Source: Orbaceae bacterium ESL0727
GTDB taxonomy: Bacteria; Pseudomonadota; Gammaproteobacteria; Enterobacterales; Orbaceae
NCBI GenBank assembly: GCA_029433345.1
Contig: JAQTHY010000001.1
Location: forward strand, 124,001-188,000
Length of the DNA: 64,000 nt
Reading direction: 5' to 3'
Position numbers and translations under genes: made by a program. Shown here one piece after another: positions 19,713-28,298 of the stretch; position 1 is the first letter of the stretch, and every line of letters begins with the position of its first letter. The notes below the pieces were generated by a model. That model made no database searches. It saw nothing but the letters and a program-made list of their open reading frames with translations, and had not been told where the DNA came from.

Positions 19713-19738
19713 TGTCTTACCCCTTGTGGGGTAAGACA
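19713..19738. promoter_or_regulatory. Perfect 11-bp stem-loop in the yejA leader
   Basis: TGTCTTACCCC and GGGGTAAGACA pair perfectly around a 4-base loop (TTGT; ACAA on minus), ending about 25 bases before the yejA start. No T tract follows on the minus strand, so it is more likely a leader structure or an mRNA processing or stability element than an intrinsic terminator for rnb. Confidence 0.5.
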
Positions 19739-19771
19739 TGATAATGAGATACGCTAAATAAATCCGATTAC

Positions 19772-19856
19772 GATGTTGGCTATATTACGTTGACTACACT
19801 TTGTTGACTATATCTTGTTGACTATACCTTGTTAACTATAGTTAGCTAACTATTTT
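19772..19856. repeat. 14-bp tandem array between rnb and yejA
   Basis: About six units follow each other: GATGTTGGCTATATT, ACGTTGACTACACT, TTGTTGACTATATC, TTGTTGACTATACC, TTGTTAACTATAGT and TAGCTAACTATTTT. The array lies just beyond the rnb stop. Confidence 0.8.
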
Positions 19857-19896
19857 GCCAAACTTCACACGAATGAGCAAAATTTAATTCACACCA

Positions 19897-21846
19897 TTAT
19901 TCATTGTTGATCATTAATTTGACGATGATAGTTTGCGTTTCGGTTTTGACTTCGTGAATCATCACCGAAACCTGATCCGCTAATTTATAGCAAATTTCAT
20001 CATTAATTTTGATCACAGCTTCATCCAGGAACGAAGCAATCTCATTACGAACAGGGTGAATCATCGATAACGGCATAAAAGCAACAGCGCCAATGTCCAG
20101 TAATCGAACGCGCGCACCACCGCGATTAATATCAATAATTTCAGCTAAATAGGTTTGGCCAATTTTATCGGTGAGATATTGTGTATAAAGCGCATCAGCC
20201 ATATCACGTTCCGCTAAACGCAACATTTTTCGCCTTTCGTTCATGGTCTTTAACTGTTCGAGCTCAGGTTTAGTGAACGTTTGTGAACGGATAAAAGCTT
20301 TGATTAAACGGTGATTGACCATATCACCATATTTACGAATGGGCGATGTCCATGTGGCATAAGCGGTAAATCCTAAACCAAAATGGGGTTGTGGTTCAAT
20401 CGCAAAATCTGCAGGACTTTGAAACTTGCGTAATCGCGCCGCTAAAAAGTCATTATCATCAATCAAACGGCGTAATTGTATATAACTGGTTAATGAAGAT
20501 AATGCTGTTTTATCAATATCCGTGAGTGCATTATCATGTAATACGTTGAGAATCTGTTCGGTATATTTGCTGTCAAATCCACTGTGGGTGTTAAAAATAC
20601 CAAAACCAATTTTATCAGTAAATAACTGTGTCAAGGCCTGATTAGCTATTACCATCACCTCTTCTACCATACGGTTTGCAATACGGCGGCTCTCTTTAAT
20701 AATATTTTTGACGCAATGATTTTCGTCAAAAACAAAACGATAATCGCCATTGTCCTTAAATGTTAACGCATTATTTTTGCGCCATGTCATCCGAAGTTGA
20801 CATAAATCAGCCAATAACTTGAGTTGTTGGGATAGTACTTGACGATCAACTAATTGGTCATCCAATAATAATTGGTGCTGATTTTCTAAGAAATCGGAAA
20901 CATTGCTATAAGAAAGCTTTGCTTTAGATTCGATCCACGCGGGCATAAAGGACATATCGTCAAGGATATTACCCAGATGATCAATATTCACTCGACAGAT
21001 CATGACCGGCCGTTTTTGCCCAGCTTTAAGGGAACAGAGTTCGTTAGCTAACACTTTAGGTAACATTGGGATGGTAAAGTCAGGTAAATAGGTCGTGAAA
21101 TTTCGCATTTTAGCGATGTTATCGAGCGCACTATTGGGCAAAACATAAGCTGTCGGATCGGCAATGGCGATCATTAATTGATAATTACCCTGCGCATCTT
21201 GCGCTAATGAAATAGCATCATCCATATCCTGTGTATTTTCACTATCAATGGTAAAGAAAGCGATATGGGTCAGATCTTCCCGGTTTTCCATTTCGTCCGG
21301 CGCGATAGTCAGTTCATGATAGTCTGGCGCGGCAGTTTCAAGGCCATAGCGAGCCAATGTTTTATACCATAATTGATAAGGCGAATTACCCGCGACGATA
21401 AATTGCGTAATTTCAGCAAAAAAACTATTTTTACCTGGTTGTAATGGATGCGAAATCAGCGTGGCCATCACCCAATCACCCTCTTTTAAATGCTCACTAA
21501 CTTGTGCGTTCACTTTACAGCGAATCGCAAAAGGGCGATTTTCGGGGTAGATGACCATCGATTTATTTTGGAAGCCGACTTTAGCAATAAAGTTGTGCAA
21601 TGTTGTTTCAATTAAGGTGTCGGGCTCAAATGACTCTTTACCATTGTTACTGATAATTGTGCCTGATACCTTATCGCCGTGATAAACGTTTTTCATGTTC
21701 GCCACTGAAATAAAATAACTGGTTTTATTATCAACATCTAAAAAACCAAAACCTTTTTCGTGAGCACGAACGATACCTTCAGCATGGGGAGTTTGCGCAT
21801 GGAGTTGTTGCTTTAGTTGGGCAAGTAGTGGATTATCTTGTAACAT
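19897..21846 (-). CDS. rnb: Exoribonuclease II
   Basis: This 649-residue 3'-5' exoribonuclease degrades single-stranded RNA processively. It has an N-terminal cold-shock domain (EGIVRAHEKGFGFLDVD), the RNB catalytic domain with DSENTQDMDDAISL bearing the metal-binding aspartates, and a C-terminal S1 domain. MLQDNPLLAQLKQQLH matches the E. coli start, so the ATG four codons inside the longest frame is used. It is transcribed alone towards yejA; the 3' spacer holds a 14-bp tandem array and a leader hairpin. Confidence 0.95.
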   Translation of the reverse strand: MLQDNPLLAQLKQQLHAQTPHAEGIVRAHEKGFGFLDVDNKTSYFISVANMKNVYHGDKVSGTIISNNGKESFEPDTLIETTLHNFIAKVGFQNKSMVIYPENRPFAIRCKVNAQVSEHLKEGDWVMATLISHPLQPGKNSFFAEITQFIVAGNSPYQLWYKTLARYGLETAAPDYHELTIAPDEMENREDLTHIAFFTIDSENTQDMDDAISLAQDAQGNYQLMIAIADPTAYVLPNSALDNIAKMRNFTTYLPDFTIPMLPKVLANELCSLKAGQKRPVMICRVNIDHLGNILDDMSFMPAWIESKAKLSYSNVSDFLENQHQLLLDDQLVDRQVLSQQLKLLADLCQLRMTWRKNNALTFKDNGDYRFVFDENHCVKNIIKESRRIANRMVEEVMVIANQALTQLFTDKIGFGIFNTHSGFDSKYTEQILNVLHDNALTDIDKTALSSLTSYIQLRRLIDDNDFLAARLRKFQSPADFAIEPQPHFGLGFTAYATWTSPIRKYGDMVNHRLIKAFIRSQTFTKPELEQLKTMNERRKMLRLAERDMADALYTQYLTDKIGQTYLAEIIDINRGGARVRLLDIGAVAFMPLSMIHPVRNEIASFLDEAVIKINDEICYKLADQVSVMIHEVKTETQTIIVKLMINNE

Positions 21847-22026
21847 AGTAAATAACATTATTGACTAAATTTGGCTTAGAATTCTACCATAACTTACTAG
21901 CCTAGAATATACCTGTTATGCGTGAAGACGAATGAAAAAAACGGTGGAATCAGAACTTAAATTTAAGACTTAACGGTGCATATTAGTGATCACAAACATA
22001 GACAATAGTTAGACAGGATTTATTAC

Positions 22027-22785
22027 ATGAAACTGAACTATAAACAACACGGTATCGGTAAACCTATATTATTCTTACATGGTGTTTTAGGTAATTTAGA
22101 TAATTTAAGTCAACTGGCAAAAGGACTTGTGGATCATTACCAGATCATACAAGTTGATATGCGTAATCATGGTTTGTCACCTTGGTCAGACAGTATGGAT
22201 TATGCGTTAATGGCAGAAGATATTGTTGAATTGTGTCATGATTTGCAACTTACCGAGATCATTGTAATTGGCCATTCGATGGGGGGCAAAGTTGCCATGA
22301 AATTAACCCAAGTGGCACCGAATTTAATTAAACAGTTAGTCATTTTGGATATTGCCCCTGTTGCTTATCACGATGATGCTGCTAGACGTGATCCGAATAA
22401 ACAGGTGTTCGCCGCACTCAAACCAACTGTTCAGCTTACCGATAAAAAACAGATTATAACCCATTTGCATGAGGCAGGTTTAGATGATGCTACCAGCCAT
22501 TTTTTACTGAAATCGTTTAAACATGACCATTGGTTACCTAATCTTGCCGTTATCATTCCTCAATATGAGCAGATTCGCGATTGGCAAACCATACCACCAT
22601 GGTATGGGCCGGCACTATTTATCCGTGGCGGAAATTCACATTACATCAGTGATGATGACTATGCCGACATTGTTTCTCAATTCCCCTATGCACAAATCAT
22701 CACCATTGACGGCGCTGGGCATAATGTACATGCCGAAAAAACCCAAGAAGTCTTAACCGTGATAACGGATTGGTTGGCGAGTTAG
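22027..22785 (+). CDS. ybfF: Alpha/beta hydrolase, YbfF-type esterase
   Basis: This 252-residue alpha/beta-hydrolase resembles E. coli YbfF, an esterase active on acyl substrates such as acyl-CoA and malonyl esters. The oxyanion region is FLHGVLGNLDNL, the nucleophile elbow GHSMGGK, and the catalytic His lies in GAGHNVHAE. The physiological substrate is unknown. Its stop codon lies inside a 17-bp direct repeat. No operon partner is adjacent: ogt begins about 300 bases on. Confidence 0.88.
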   Translation: MKLNYKQHGIGKPILFLHGVLGNLDNLSQLAKGLVDHYQIIQVDMRNHGLSPWSDSMDYALMAEDIVELCHDLQLTEIIVIGHSMGGKVAMKLTQVAPNLIKQLVILDIAPVAYHDDAARRDPNKQVFAALKPTVQLTDKKQIITHLHEAGLDDATSHFLLKSFKHDHWLPNLAVIIPQYEQIRDWQTIPPWYGPALFIRGGNSHYISDDDYADIVSQFPYAQIITIDGAGHNVHAEKTQEVLTVITDWLAS

Positions 22786-22815
22786 CGTATAACAATATTT
22801 AGCATATAACAATAC
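22782..22815. repeat. 17-bp tandem duplication covering the ybfF stop
   Basis: TTAGCGTATAACAATAT is followed directly by TTAGCATATAACAATAC; only two positions differ. The first copy contains the ybfF stop codon TAG. Confidence 0.85.
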
Positions 22816-22817
22816 TA

Positions 22818-22856
22818 TAAAAAATTTGACATAAACGTAGTATAGTTCTGAAACAT
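22818..22856 (-). repeat. Dispersed intergenic element, copy 2
   Basis: Read on the minus strand this copy has the left block TTTCAGAAC, then the core TACGTTTATGTC and an A/T-rich tail. On the plus strand it contains TTGACATAAACGTA, which could mimic a -35 box, but no good -10 follows at 16-18 bases. Confidence 0.7.
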
Positions 22857-22896
22857 CCAAATAAGAATATGATTAAAATCACAGACAAAAATCAGA

Positions 22897-22929
22897 TAGT
22901 AATAGATATCTTATCCTTATCTATTACTA
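22897..22929. repeat. 12-bp inverted repeat upstream of ogt
   Basis: TAGTAATAGATA and TATCTATTACTA pair perfectly around a 9-base loop. It is AT-only apart from one G-C per arm pair, with no T tract following. Confidence 0.6.
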
Positions 22930-22966
22930 AATCCATTATTACATCTATTCTGCAATCTATTATTAA
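22919..22966. repeat. 12-bp tandem array, four units
   Basis: ATCTATTACTAA, ATCCATTATTAC, ATCTATTCTGCA and ATCTATTATTAA run head to tail and overlap the right arm of the preceding inverted repeat. Confidence 0.75.
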
Positions 22967-23083
22967 TAAGAAAAAGCGTAAATTTAACGACGCAGTTCTT
23001 ATCTTCAAGTAAAATAACGCTATGCGATTTATAAAGAGACAATACCTAAAGAAGCAATAGATAAAGAAATATATGAGGATAGG

Positions 23084-23641
23084 ATGGATAAAAATATAAT
23101 CTCTATTAAACAGCTCACCACGCCCCTTGGATTAATGTATATGGGCGCCACTAAAGATGGGCTCTGTTTGCTAGACTTCTGTGATGGACCAAAGCTTGAA
23201 AATACATTTAAGCAGCTAATAAAATGTTATAATGCAACGCTAATTCATATAGATGAGAAGCGAAATAGTGATAATCCACCTATCCATAATCCGCATTTAA
23301 CACAAACAGAACATGAGCTAAAAGATTATTTTACCGGTCAGCGGCAGCAATTTTCGGTCGCATTGGATATCAAAGGCACCGTGTTTCAACAAAAGGTGTG
23401 GCATGCATTGATGACAATTCCATATGGAGAGACCTGTTCTTATCAAGCACAAGCCAAACATATCGAACAGCCTAAAGCGGTAAGAGCCGTGGCGAATACC
23501 AATGGCATGAACCGTATTAGTATTATTATTCCTTGCCACCGTGTTATTGGTGCGAATGGAACATTGACTGGGTATACTGGCGGATTATGGCGAAAAGCAT
23601 GGCTATTAGAACATGAAAAAAATCATACAACCGAGGAATGA
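23084..23641 (+). CDS. ogt: Methylated-DNA--protein-cysteine methyltransferase
   Basis: This 185-residue suicide repair protein transfers alkyl groups from O6-alkylguanine to its own cysteine. The acceptor Cys151 lies in IIPCHRVIG; the helix-turn-helix and recognition segment RAVANTNGMN and YGETCSYQ precede it. The stop codon directly abuts the start of sdaA, so the two genes are translated in tandem. Whether it corresponds to Ogt or to the C-terminal half of Ada cannot be settled; no AdaA domain is attached. Confidence 0.9.
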   Translation: MDKNIISIKQLTTPLGLMYMGATKDGLCLLDFCDGPKLENTFKQLIKCYNATLIHIDEKRNSDNPPIHNPHLTQTEHELKDYFTGQRQQFSVALDIKGTVFQQKVWHALMTIPYGETCSYQAQAKHIEQPKAVRAVANTNGMNRISIIIPCHRVIGANGTLTGYTGGLWRKAWLLEHEKNHTTEE

Positions 23642-25003
23642 ATGAGTTCAGTATTTGATATATTTAAAATTGGTATTGGCCCATCGAGTTCACATACCGT
23701 CGGCCCTATGCGCGCCGCTAAACTATTTATTGATCAGTTGATCGAAAATCAGCAGATAAAAGAGGTGACCACAATTGTTGCCGATGTGTATGGTTCGCTC
23801 TCGTTAACCGGTAAAGGACATCATACGGATATCGCTATTATTATGGGGCTGGCGGGCGAAAAACCTGATACAGTTGATATTGACGCAATTGCAGATTTTA
23901 TCGGAAATATACAAAAAACTGATCAATTATCGATTTATCAAGGTCGTTATACCATTCACTTTAATTTAAAGCAAAATTTACGGTTTCATCCACAATTTTT
24001 GCCGTTGCATGAAAATGGCATGCAACTTACTGCTTATCACAACGAACAATTACTCCTACAAAACCGATACTATTCGGTTGGTGGAGGTAAAATTGTGACC
24101 GAAGCGGAATTTAAGCAGCAGCCACAAAGTCGTGTGTCACTCCCCTATCCTTTTAGATCAGCAGAACAACTTTTGCATTATTGCAATGACAATGCACTTT
24201 CTATTTCTACCGTGATCTTGAAAAATGAGCTCCAGATGCATTCCTATGCTGAAATCGAAAGTTATTTTAGCCGTGTTGGCAATATCATGCTCGATTGCAT
24301 AAAAAAAGGGATGTTGAATGAAGGATTATTACCGGGACCGCTCAAAGTACCTCGCCGTGCTTATCCGCTTTATCGACAACTGTCGACTCAAAAGGATAAT
24401 AGTGATCCAATGATTATTCTGGATTGGGTTAATATGTTTGCGTTTGCCGTCAGTGAGGAAAATGCATCAGGTGGACGCGTGGTGACGGCGCCAACTAATG
24501 GGGCGTGCGGTATTATTCCCGCCGTGCTTGCCTATTATGATAAATTTATCAATCCGCTGACTCCCAACATCTGTCTACGCTTCTTTCTGACTTGTGGCGC
24601 CATTGGTCAACTTTATCAAATGAATGCGTCAATTTCAGGGGCTGAAGTTGGCTGCCAAGGTGAAGTTGGTGTGGCGTGTTCAATGGCAGCCGCTGGCTTA
24701 ACCGAATTACTGGGCGGCAATGCCAATCAAGTTTGTATGGCGGCCGAAATTGCGATGGAACATAATTTAGGTCTCACCTGTGATCCTGTCGGTGGGCAAG
24801 TGCAAGTTCCCTGTATTGAGCGTAATGCGATTGCGGCGGTTAAAGCCATCAATGCTAGCCGTATGGCGATGCGCAGAACTAGCGGTGCGAAAGTTTCGTT
24901 AGATAAAGTCATCGAAACCATGTATGAAACCGGTAAAGACATGAATGCTAAATATCGTGAAACATCCCGTGGTGGATTAGCCATTAAAATAAGCTGCGAA
25001 TAA
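23642..25003 (+). CDS. sdaA: L-serine dehydratase (iron-sulfur)
   Basis: This 453-residue enzyme deaminates L-serine to pyruvate and ammonia using an oxygen-labile 4Fe-4S cluster. It is near-collinear with E. coli Sda[12 protein letters not shown] at the start, [42 protein letters not shown] and [19 protein letters not shown] carrying the cluster cysteines. It begins immediately after the ogt stop. Together with serA and cycA in the window it points to active serine/glycine metabolism. A 13-bp tandem array and then a perfect stem-loop follow. Confidence 0.96.
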   Translation: MSSVFDIFKIGIGPSSSHTVGPMRAAKLFIDQLIENQQIKEVTTIVADVYGSLSLTGKGHHTDIAIIMGLAGEKPDTVDIDAIADFIGNIQKTDQLSIYQGRYTIHFNLKQNLRFHPQFLPLHENGMQLTAYHNEQLLLQNRYYSVGGGKIVTEAEFKQQPQSRVSLPYPFRSAEQLLHYCNDNALSISTVILKNELQMHSYAEIESYFSRVGNIMLDCIKKGMLNEGLLPGPLKVPRRAYPLYRQLSTQKDNSDPMIILDWVNMFAFAVSEENASGGRVVTAPTNGACGIIPAVLAYYDKFINPLTPNICLRFFLTCGAIGQLYQMNASISGAEVGCQGEVGVACSMAAAGLTELLGGNANQVCMAAEIAMEHNLGLTCDPVGGQVQVPCIERNAIAAVKAINASRMAMRRTSGAKVSLDKVIETMYETGKDMNAKYRETSRGGLAIKISCE

Positions 25004-25014
25004 AAATAGCGTGC

Positions 25015-25053
25015 ATCTATATTGTTTATCTACATTATTCATCTACGCGTTAT
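25015..25053. repeat. 13-bp tandem array after sdaA
   Basis: ATCTATATTGTTT, ATCTACATTATTC and ATCTACGCGTTAT run in exact 13-base register starting 12 bases after the sdaA stop. Confidence 0.7.
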
Positions 25054-25067
25054 CCTGAAAATCACCC

Positions 25068-25101
25068 CCCTATTTTGCGGATTAGTTTTAGCAAAATAGG
25101 G
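25068..25101. terminator. 11-bp stem-loop between convergent sdaA and nnr
   Basis: CCCTATTTTGC and GCAAAATAGGG pair perfectly around 12 bases. It lies between two converging genes, so a bidirectional terminator is likely, although neither side has a proper T tract. Confidence 0.5.
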
Positions 25102-25125
25102 CTAAAAGATAAGGAAAATAGCGGA

Positions 25126-26757
25126 TTATAGGGTTAACAACACGTCACTGATACCATCAATAATATCATCAGCTATTACGCTATATGCTGTCCTTTTTTG
25201 CGCAGCGGCATCACCGGCTAGACCATGCAAATAAACCGCCGTAGTGACGGACGTTAATACAGGAAGATGTTGTGCAATGAGTCCGGCAATAATGCCCGTT
25301 AAGACGTCTCCTGCCCCACCTGTCGCCATACCATTATTACCAGATTGGTTGATATAGATCGCTTCTTCATCTGCTGCTGCCACAATCGTTCGGGTATCTT
25401 TCAGGACACAGATCACACGGTATTGTGACGCAAACTGTTTGGCACAACTGAGTAAATGGTCACTAATCTCAGCAATTGATCTGTGTGTCAAACGCGCCAT
25501 TTCGCCTAAATGTGGCGTAACAATAATAGGCTGATGTTGTGAAGAGGCTTGCCTGGTTGCGTTAGATAACATCGACATATCTTCGGCTAAAACATTAAGT
25601 CCATCCGCATCAATAATGACCGGGACTAAGCGTTCTGTTAGTACTGCGGTTAAAATCTGTTTAGTGGTGGCTGATAACCCCATTCCTGGACCAATCACAA
25701 TCACCGAGGCCCATTGAATCGTTTCTCTTAATTGCGCTTCATCCACCTGATTAGGATCATATGTGGTGAGTAAACCTTCGGGCAATTGACTCAATAAGAG
25801 TGTGCGATTACATTCAGGGGTGTAAATTCTGACTAATCCTGCTCCCGTCCGATACGCCGCTTTAGCTGAAAAATAAGCTGCACCACTCATGGTTTGCGAA
25901 CCCGCAATCACCAGAACACGGCCAAAACTGCCTTTATTACTATAGTTAGCTCTCACCGGTAATAATCTTTTTAAGGCAGAAAAAGAATAGCTATAATGAA
26001 TTGGCAATATATCTGCATAGATACCAATATCTGCAACAGTTATTTTACCAGTTAGGTCAGCACCCGGATAAAGTATTAGCCCCAATTTCGGATAAGCAAA
26101 CGTCACTGTCTGCGTGGCTTTAATGGCAACGCCCCATTTTTTACCGGTATCGGCATCAATACCTGACGGAATATCAACAGCGAGGACAGCAACTTGGCTT
26201 TGATTGATTAAGTGAATCGCATCGGCAAATATCCCACTCACCATACGATTCAATCCGATACCGAAAATGGCATCTATTACTGTGGTGTAATGAGCAAAAG
26301 AATCAGGAAGCTGAGTATGGATGGAGAGATTATAGTAATCGGCAATTTTAAGTTGTTGCTTAGTTTCAGGCGAAAGATGCTCGCCATTACCGATCATATA
26401 GAGCGTCACAGCAATTTGCTGTAATTTTAATAAACGTGCAATTGCAACACCGTCACCGCCATTGTTACCATAACCACAAACAACAGCCACATTGTCTAGT
26501 TTGAATTTATTTAGTTTGAGCTGTTCCATTACTGATAAAGCTGCACGTTCCATTAATAGCAAGGCAGGTAAGCCAACTTGATGGATAGTCTGTGCGTCGT
26601 AACGTTGCATTTCAGCAACAGAAATTAAATATTCCCGCGTATTATTGACTGTTCGGTTAGCAATGCTGATGTCATCGATTTGGCGATAATCTGCCTTAAT
26701 ACTGCCAGTTTTTATCCTATTTATTCTGGTATCATTGGTTACCGGATCATCTTGCAT
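25126..26757 (-). CDS. nnr: Bifunctional NAD(P)HX epimerase/dehydratase
   Basis: This two-domain repair enzyme of 543 residues restores hydrated NADH/NADPH. The N-terminal epimerase domain has CGYGNNGGDG and AVDIPSGIDADTG. The C-terminal ADP-dependent dehydratase domain has GRVLVIAGSQTMSGAA, VIGPGMG, and NNGMATGGAGDVLTG. The first 40 or so residues before YLISVAEMQ have no counterpart in E. coli Nnr and are polar and low in complexity; the true start may be internal. In E. coli nnr heads the tsaE-amiB-mutL line; here it follows mpl. Confidence 0.93.
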   Translation of the reverse strand: MQDDPVTNDTRINRIKTGSIKADYRQIDDISIANRTVNNTREYLISVAEMQRYDAQTIHQVGLPALLLMERAALSVMEQLKLNKFKLDNVAVVCGYGNNGGDGVAIARLLKLQQIAVTLYMIGNGEHLSPETKQQLKIADYYNLSIHTQLPDSFAHYTTVIDAIFGIGLNRMVSGIFADAIHLINQSQVAVLAVDIPSGIDADTGKKWGVAIKATQTVTFAYPKLGLILYPGADLTGKITVADIGIYADILPIHYSYSFSALKRLLPVRANYSNKGSFGRVLVIAGSQTMSGAAYFSAKAAYRTGAGLVRIYTPECNRTLLLSQLPEGLLTTYDPNQVDEAQLRETIQWASVIVIGPGMGLSATTKQILTAVLTERLVPVIIDADGLNVLAEDMSMLSNATRQASSQHQPIIVTPHLGEMARLTHRSIAEISDHLLSCAKQFASQYRVICVLKDTRTIVAAADEEAIYINQSGNNGMATGGAGDVLTGIIAGLIAQHLPVLTSVTTAVYLHGLAGDAAAQKRTAYSVIADDIIDGISDVLLTL

Positions 26758-26778
26758 TGCCGCCCCTTATTGCTACGT

Positions 26779-28212
26779 TTAAATGATGGTTTCTTGACGA
26801 TTAAACTGTTTATTTAACGCAGTAAGAATCTTTTGATGAATACCACCAAAATTACCATTACTCATAATCAAAATGACATCGTTCGGTTTAGCTTCTTTAA
26901 CAATCATTTCGACAAGGAGATCTAAATCTCCTGACCAGTGTGCAGGTTGGATACACACTTCGGCAACATCAGCAACCAGCCACGATAAATGTTCAGGTTG
27001 GAAAAGAAACACTTCATCAGCACGACCTAAAGCAGGTGCCAACTCATTTTTTAACACACCTAATTTCATGGTGTTAGAGCGTGGTTCTAAAACGGCTAAA
27101 ATGCGTCGATTCGCACCAATTTTACTGCGTAACGCTTCTAAGGTTGCTAAAATAGCTGTCGGATGATGCGCAAAATCGTCATAAATCTCGATACTGGTTT
27201 CTTCATTTACGGTACTTTCGTTACCTTCTGTTTCACCATTTTTAATGACAACTTCACCATAAAGTTCTAAACGCCGTTTAGCATTAATAAACGAACCCAA
27301 TGCCTGACAAGCATCGTGTGGTGCAATACCGACATTATAGGCTGCTGCAATCGCCATCAGGGCGTTATGCATATTGTGTTCCCCAACTAATCCATAGTTG
27401 ACTTCACCCACTTCTTTCCCATGCAAATAGACGGTAAATTGGCTGGCATCACTCGCAATCCGTTTGGCTTGCCAACCTGTGCTAGAATCAATAAATGCTT
27501 GATCACTCCAACATCCTTTCGCCAAGACCTGTTTTAAATTAACATCTTCTTGTGAAGAGATAATCTGCCCTTTACTTGGCACTAGGCGGACTAAATAATG
27601 GAACTGTTTTTGGATGGCAGCGAGATCGGCAAAGATATCGGCATGATCAAACTCTAAATTATTTAACACTAGCGTTTTCGGGCAATAATGCATAAATTTA
27701 GATCGTTTATCAAAGAAAGCACAATCATATTCATCGGCTTCAATCACAAAAAATTGACCTTCGCCCAATCTGGCTGAGACATCGAAATTCCCCGGTACAC
27801 CGCCAATAACAAAACCGTGTTGATAACCTTGTTGTTCTAAGATCCAATTGATCATACCTGCAGTGGTTGTTTTGCCGTGAGTGCCCGCTACGGCAATAAC
27901 CCAACGGTGACATAACACATTGTCATGTAGCCATTGTGGTGCAGAGATATAAGGAATATTCTTATCAAGAATATACTCGACGCAAGGATTGCCGCGTGAT
28001 AAGGCATTGCCAATAATCACCAAATCAGGTGCATGTTGTAATTGCACAGGATCATAACCTTCAATCAGATCAATATGCTCTTTTTGTAGCAATGTACTCA
28101 TTGGAGGATAAACATTTTTATCCGATCCTGTCACTTTATGACCAAGTGAGCGTGCAATTAAGGCAATGCCTGCCATAAAAGTGCCACAAATACCAAGAAT
28201 ATGAATATGCAT
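26779..28212 (-). CDS. mpl: UDP-N-acetylmuramate:L-alanyl-gamma-D-glutamyl-meso-diaminopimelate ligase
   Basis: This 477-residue Mur-ligase-family enzyme reattaches recycled murein tripeptide to UDP-MurNAc. It shows GICGTFMAGIALIA at the start, the ATP loop GTHGKTTTAGM, and RRLELYG...YDDFAHHPTAI near the substrate site. Between those last two motifs is an insertion of about 17 acidic, Asn/Thr-rich residues (NGETE GNEST VNEET) absent in E. coli Mpl and coded by 15-bp units. It precedes nnr by 21 bases and likely shares a transcript. Confidence 0.94.
   Translation of the reverse strand: MHIHILGICGTFMAGIALIARSLGHKVTGSDKNVYPPMSTLLQKEHIDLIEGYDPVQLQHAPDLVIIGNALSRGNPCVEYILDKNIPYISAPQWLHDNVLCHRWVIAVAGTHGKTTTAGMINWILEQQGYQHGFVIGGVPGNFDVSARLGEGQFFVIEADEYDCAFFDKRSKFMHYCPKTLVLNNLEFDHADIFADLAAIQKQFHYLVRLVPSKGQIISSQEDVNLKQVLAKGCWSDQAFIDSSTGWQAKRIASDASQFTVYLHGKEVGEVNYGLVGEHNMHNALMAIAAAYNVGIAPHDACQALGSFINAKRRLELYGEVVIKNGETEGNESTVNEETSIEIYDDFAHHPTAILATLEALRSKIGANRRILAVLEPRSNTMKLGVLKNELAPALGRADEVFLFQPEHLSWLVADVAEVCIQPAHWSGDLDLLVEMIVKEAKPNDVILIMSNGNFGGIHQKILTALNKQFNRQETII
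27196..27240. repeat. 15-bp coding repeat insertion in mpl
   Basis: GGTTTCTTCATTTAC, GGTACTTTCGTTACC and TTCTGTTTCACCATT are diverged 15-base units coding the inserted pentapeptide tract. The 12-mer ATTTACGGTACT at 27205-27216 also occurs twice in the yejE repeat. Confidence 0.6.
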
Positions 28213-28298
28213 TTTTAATCCTTTTGAATAATCCCATTAACGCTAGCTTACCACACCACAACTTAGTGGATTGTGTAATTATAATCAATTTTCACCGC

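Larger units (their letters stand above)
22786..23083. other. Spacer between ybfF and ogt
   Basis: About 300 AT-rich bases with no gene. In order it holds the 17-bp duplication, copy 2 of the dispersed element, a 12-bp-stem hairpin and a 12-bp tandem array. Confidence 0.6.

Noticed and set aside
22826-22854. Dispersed element copy 2 as a simple sigma70 promoter
   Set aside because: TTGACA occurs in two copies only, the other two have TATACA, and no copy has a good -10 at 16-18 bases; the conserved core is elsewhere.
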